Assembly (NCBI GenBank): GCA_017548245.1
Contig: JAFYMU010000038.1
Location: forward strand, 1 to 7,389
DNA from: Kiritimatiellia bacterium
Lineage (GTDB): Bacteria; Verrucomicrobiota; Kiritimatiellia; RFP12; DVOR01
Reading direction: 5' to 3'
DNA length: 7,389 nt
The position numbers and the translations under genes were made by a program. The notes beneath the pieces are model-generated. The model was not told the origin of the DNA. It made no database searches and saw nothing but the letters and a program-made list of their open reading frames with translations. Shown here one piece after another: positions 6,701 to 7,389 of the stretch; position 1 is the stretch's first letter; every line of letters begins with the position of its first letter.

Positions 6701-7062
6701 AACCCGGCAACTATCGTGCCGTGATTGACGATTTGGAATCGGCTGGCAATTTCCATACCGCCTCCGAATCCGCCCCGTGGGCCGAGGTTGAATTGGCCGG
6801 TATGGCCATGATTGATAGCGTCTTGATCGAAAATATTCATACGCAAAATAATGGCCGCGCCGTGCCCTTTAAGGTGGAAATCTCTGAAGATGGAAAAACC
6901 TGGAAACGCGTCGCCTCCAGTGACCAATCCAAGGACGAATGGCACTTCACCTTCGCCCCCACCAAAGGCCGCTTCGTGCGCGCCACCTGGACCGGCAACC
7001 CCGACCACAAAACCTTCCTCCACTTCCGCAAATTCACCGTCCACGGCAAAAAACTCTATTAA
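3769..7062 (+). CDS. Large exported protein: thioredoxin-like, transglutaminase-like, PA14 and F5/8C domains
   Basis: A 1097-residue protein. GAGGTG five bases upstream supports ATG 3769. A Sec signal peptide covers residues 1-22 (cleavage near LWA-Q). Residues 24-120 resemble a thioredoxin-fold domain (VLFTGSDWCEAD; SYPGVAIFD with the usual cis-Pro position), but CxxC is reduced to one Cys34. About 120-440 is helical, TPR-like in places and otherwise unassigned. Residues 445-560 look like a transglutaminase/papain-type domain: GGVCGAL (Cys510), PAHCAYAL (His536) and WWLCYNVN, where Asn554 or Asn556 stands at the usual Asp position. A PA14 domain lies at about 632-735 (LASDDGSDFTFSGKKLIDND, then AGRYPFTLRYFNYDGG). 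A second helical region spans about 740-960. An F5/8 type C domain closes the protein (about 972-1094; APWAEVEL, VEISEDGKTWKRVAS, GRFVRATW). PA14 and F5/8C usually bind glycans, so a surface or periplasmic role is likely; the substrate is unknown. It has no membrane anchor at the C-terminus. Confidence 0.88.
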   Translation: MFRNWRFVLGLFGTLSAATLWAQTAVLFTGSDWCEADVQIRSIWESPSFRKTAGMPLAIVDDPEVVTDTVREEWKALAALRFELDSYPGVAIFDEKGQCVLLRQGLAWDTSAEALKGLIEEGRARAQKIRGLLAKKRVEGADAAIRLMLPELGLQRLRQKNGLKAAWEILEQKDPKDESGIRAALTFEPMETIYRVHEFANKKDFKGGEAYIKNLLSAAAQKRLTVNQRQGLMLHTFVLYRHEPSRKQEQVALLRKVMALDPKTHFGQAAYGMLKMMGEKVESVNDHPAPLALKARTKVALPEKWKSPFAQIKGITAKPVYAYAKAVLAPATIEEICRLKGGSSFLKQFLADETWMRDFFGSGPAKPSWDVSLKMLEEIAFQVPLTSRGLKKWATAAALNASEGNREAVLRMMVAFADIRSRKLLVRGVEDLPVGLLRYVMTPAQTSAEELLWLAANHNVPPRKYSGVCWYAPYRTYNFFGDSVQGSDYYKPWDQVYNRREAARKVGGVCGALSYYGSCAAKAHGLPSTPGGQPAHCAYALFVPSQERWWLCYNVNPYTGSHYQMWHWSFDYLPLAADTFLALGRDTALDTFWKSEAQRMKDEAQPTISPMMCQVYANWEGKSLPSERAMPTLTRIDEGVTSFNIDQAGKRDHIVLVWEGTMTFAKDSQVTFTLASDDGSDFTFSGKKLIDNDGCHGYITKEATQRVKAGRYPFTLRYFNYDGGRGLDFAPRITYSYNAQHAANFALAARQSSASYDLFDAWERWLAQAENVPVEVWEVFINAAAKGLSAHPRPAWDLLSRRALAEIEKAYGKEGLAKWYARLHRMIKQDDRPVDEFCDFNAILDSQAKQLANDEQRFTLFRGALAGQVGTKDAFGIVMRWGGNRFLKDPKMTARYVNVVGQVLKNKGSSVDVGSYLAGAIREASAAGNLGAFHRLSDLRETLMGAAPRNPRSFAFTKSPILSDKGLLRLSTTSQWDQPGNYRAVIDDLESAGNFHTASESAPWAEVELAGMAMIDSVLIENIHTQNNGRAVPFKVEISEDGKTWKRVASSDQSKDEWHFTFAPTKGRFVRATWTGNPDHKTFLHFRKFTVHGKKLY

Positions 7063-7074
7063 GCAAGACGCGCT

Positions 7075-7099
7075 TGTGGGGGCTCGCATCGCCCCCACA
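7075..7099 (+). repeat. Strong hairpin after the large gene, possible factor-dependent or degenerate terminator
   Basis: A perfect 9-bp stem, TGTGGGGGC (7075-7083) with GCCCCCACA (7091-7099), closes a 7-base loop TCGCATC, 13 bases after the stop codon. It is followed by CCCCC and ATG, not by a T-run, so it is not a classic intrinsic terminator. It could protect the mRNA 3' end or aid factor-dependent termination. A second stem, AAAGCGC-AGG-GCGCTTT (7108-7124), stands right behind it, also without a T-run. Confidence 0.55.
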
Positions 7100-7201
7100 C
7101 CCCCATGAAAGCGCAGGGCGCTTTACCCCACACTTTTTGGAAAAGAAAAACCTTCGCAGGGGAGAGAAAATCGCCTGACGGCGAAACCCGAGCATGTGGG
7201 G

Positions 7202-7389
7202 ATGCTTCGCATTTTCCGCCAGCTCCGCAAATCTTATCTATCGCTCTCTTGTCTATTTGGGGCGCTAGCCTGTTACCTATCGCTAATTGTCTATCCCTTG
7301 CCTATCCTCGCCTATCTGAGAGACAGCCTGTCGGCTGTCATCTGTCATATCTTAGAAGTCGGTACTCCCATATTATCGCCCACGTACAC
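7202..7389 (+). CDS. Doubtful partial ORF running off the right edge
   Basis: From ATG 7202 the frame is open for 62 codons to the window end, and open upstream without a start as far as 7109. The predicted product begins MLRIFRQLRKSYLSL and has a hydrophobic stretch at about residues 14-38 that could be a signal or membrane segment. Evidence against a real gene: GGGG touches the ATG with no spacing, so there is no normal ribosome site. Five CTA and two TTA Leu codons plus ATA and AGA are unlike the TTG/CTC-rich neighbours. Much of the frame is made of the CTATC repeat. No family is recognised. Confidence 0.18.
   Translation, partial: MLRIFRQLRKSYLSLSCLFGALACYLSLIVYPLPILAYLRDSLSAVICHILEVGTPILSPTY
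7238..7316. repeat. Degenerate CTATC repeat cluster
   Basis: CTATC occurs five times (7238, 7277, 7291, 7302, 7312), with a CTATT at 7253. A longer imperfect direct repeat is visible: CTATCGCT-N-TTGTCTAT at 7238-7256 and again at 7277-7294, offset 39 bases. On the minus strand the unit reads GATAG. The function is unknown; a decayed repeat or a set of protein-binding sites is possible. Confidence 0.5.
7322..7339. repeat. Perfect short hairpin
   Basis: GACAGCC (7322-7328) and GGCTGTC (7333-7339) form a perfect 7-bp stem around a TGTC loop. The sequence after it (ATCTGTCATATC) lacks a T-run, so a terminator role on the plus strand is not supported. It borders the CTATC repeat cluster. Confidence 0.45.

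Larger units (their letters stand above)
7063..7389. other. Right-end region: hairpins, short repeats, no firm gene
   Basis: Nothing in these 327 bases is a confident gene. They hold five short inverted repeats (7075-7099, 7108-7124, 7171-7184, 7202-7212, 7322-7339). None has a proper T-run, so no clear intrinsic terminator follows the large gene. An imperfect copy of TGTGGGG-GCT-CGCAT occurs twice (7075-7089 and 7195-7212). From 7238 to 7316 the motif CTATC recurs. The region is richer in A and T than the genes. One frame stays open from 7109 to the right edge. Confidence 0.6.

Noticed and set aside
7202..7216. ATGC-TTC-GCAT hairpin followed by TTTT as a terminator of the large gene
   Set aside because: The stem has only four Watson-Crick pairs, and further pairing needs G-T wobbles. 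It is about 140 bases after the stop codon, so it is too weak to call.

Overview
The window looks like an ordinary bacterial chromosome piece of moderately high GC, with Leu codons mostly TTG and CTC and strong Shine-Dalgarno sites. No marker gene fixes the taxon. A Bacteroidetes-like argininosuccinate lyase, a type III secretion (T3SS) secretin outside the Proteobacteria style, and a very long secreted protein with PA14 and discoidin-like domains together suggest the PVC superphylum (Lentisphaerota/Verrucomicrobiota/Kiritimatiellota). This placement is an inference.

Left part (1-1442). The 3' two thirds of argH enters from the left edge and ends at a strong intrinsic terminator (832-869). 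This terminator probably also serves the convergent gene for a small ECF-type sigma factor on the minus strand (921-1442). No anti-sigma gene is visible beside it.

Centre (1443-3702). A 330-base intergenic region separates the sigma gene from a divergent plus-strand pair. It holds a candidate -10 for each direction, with a perfect inverted repeat between them. The pair consists of a 132-residue protein with the layout of a T3SS (CesT/Tir-type) chaperone, followed 10 bases later by sctC, the T3SS outer-membrane secretin. Both start codons use the same arrangement, AAGGAGTG-N3-ATG, and the sctC ribosome site begins on the last base of the chaperone stop codon, so translation is probably coupled. 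Divergent control of secretin genes by a neighbouring ECF sigma would resemble HrpL control of T3SS in Pseudomonas, but this link is inferred from position only.

Right part (3769-7062). A 1097-residue Sec-exported protein combines a degenerate thioredoxin-like domain, a long helical region, a transglutaminase/papain-like domain (Cys510, His536), a PA14 domain and a C-terminal F5/8 type C (discoidin-like) domain. It probably has its own extended -10 promoter just upstream. It may be a surface or periplasmic glycan- or protein-acting enzyme; its substrate cannot be read from the sequence.

The last 327 bases are mostly non-coding: several hairpins without U-tracts, an imperfect repeated motif, and a stretch of repeated CTATC. 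A weakly supported ORF with unusual codons runs off the right edge. I see no tRNA, rRNA, CRISPR, transposase or integrase.
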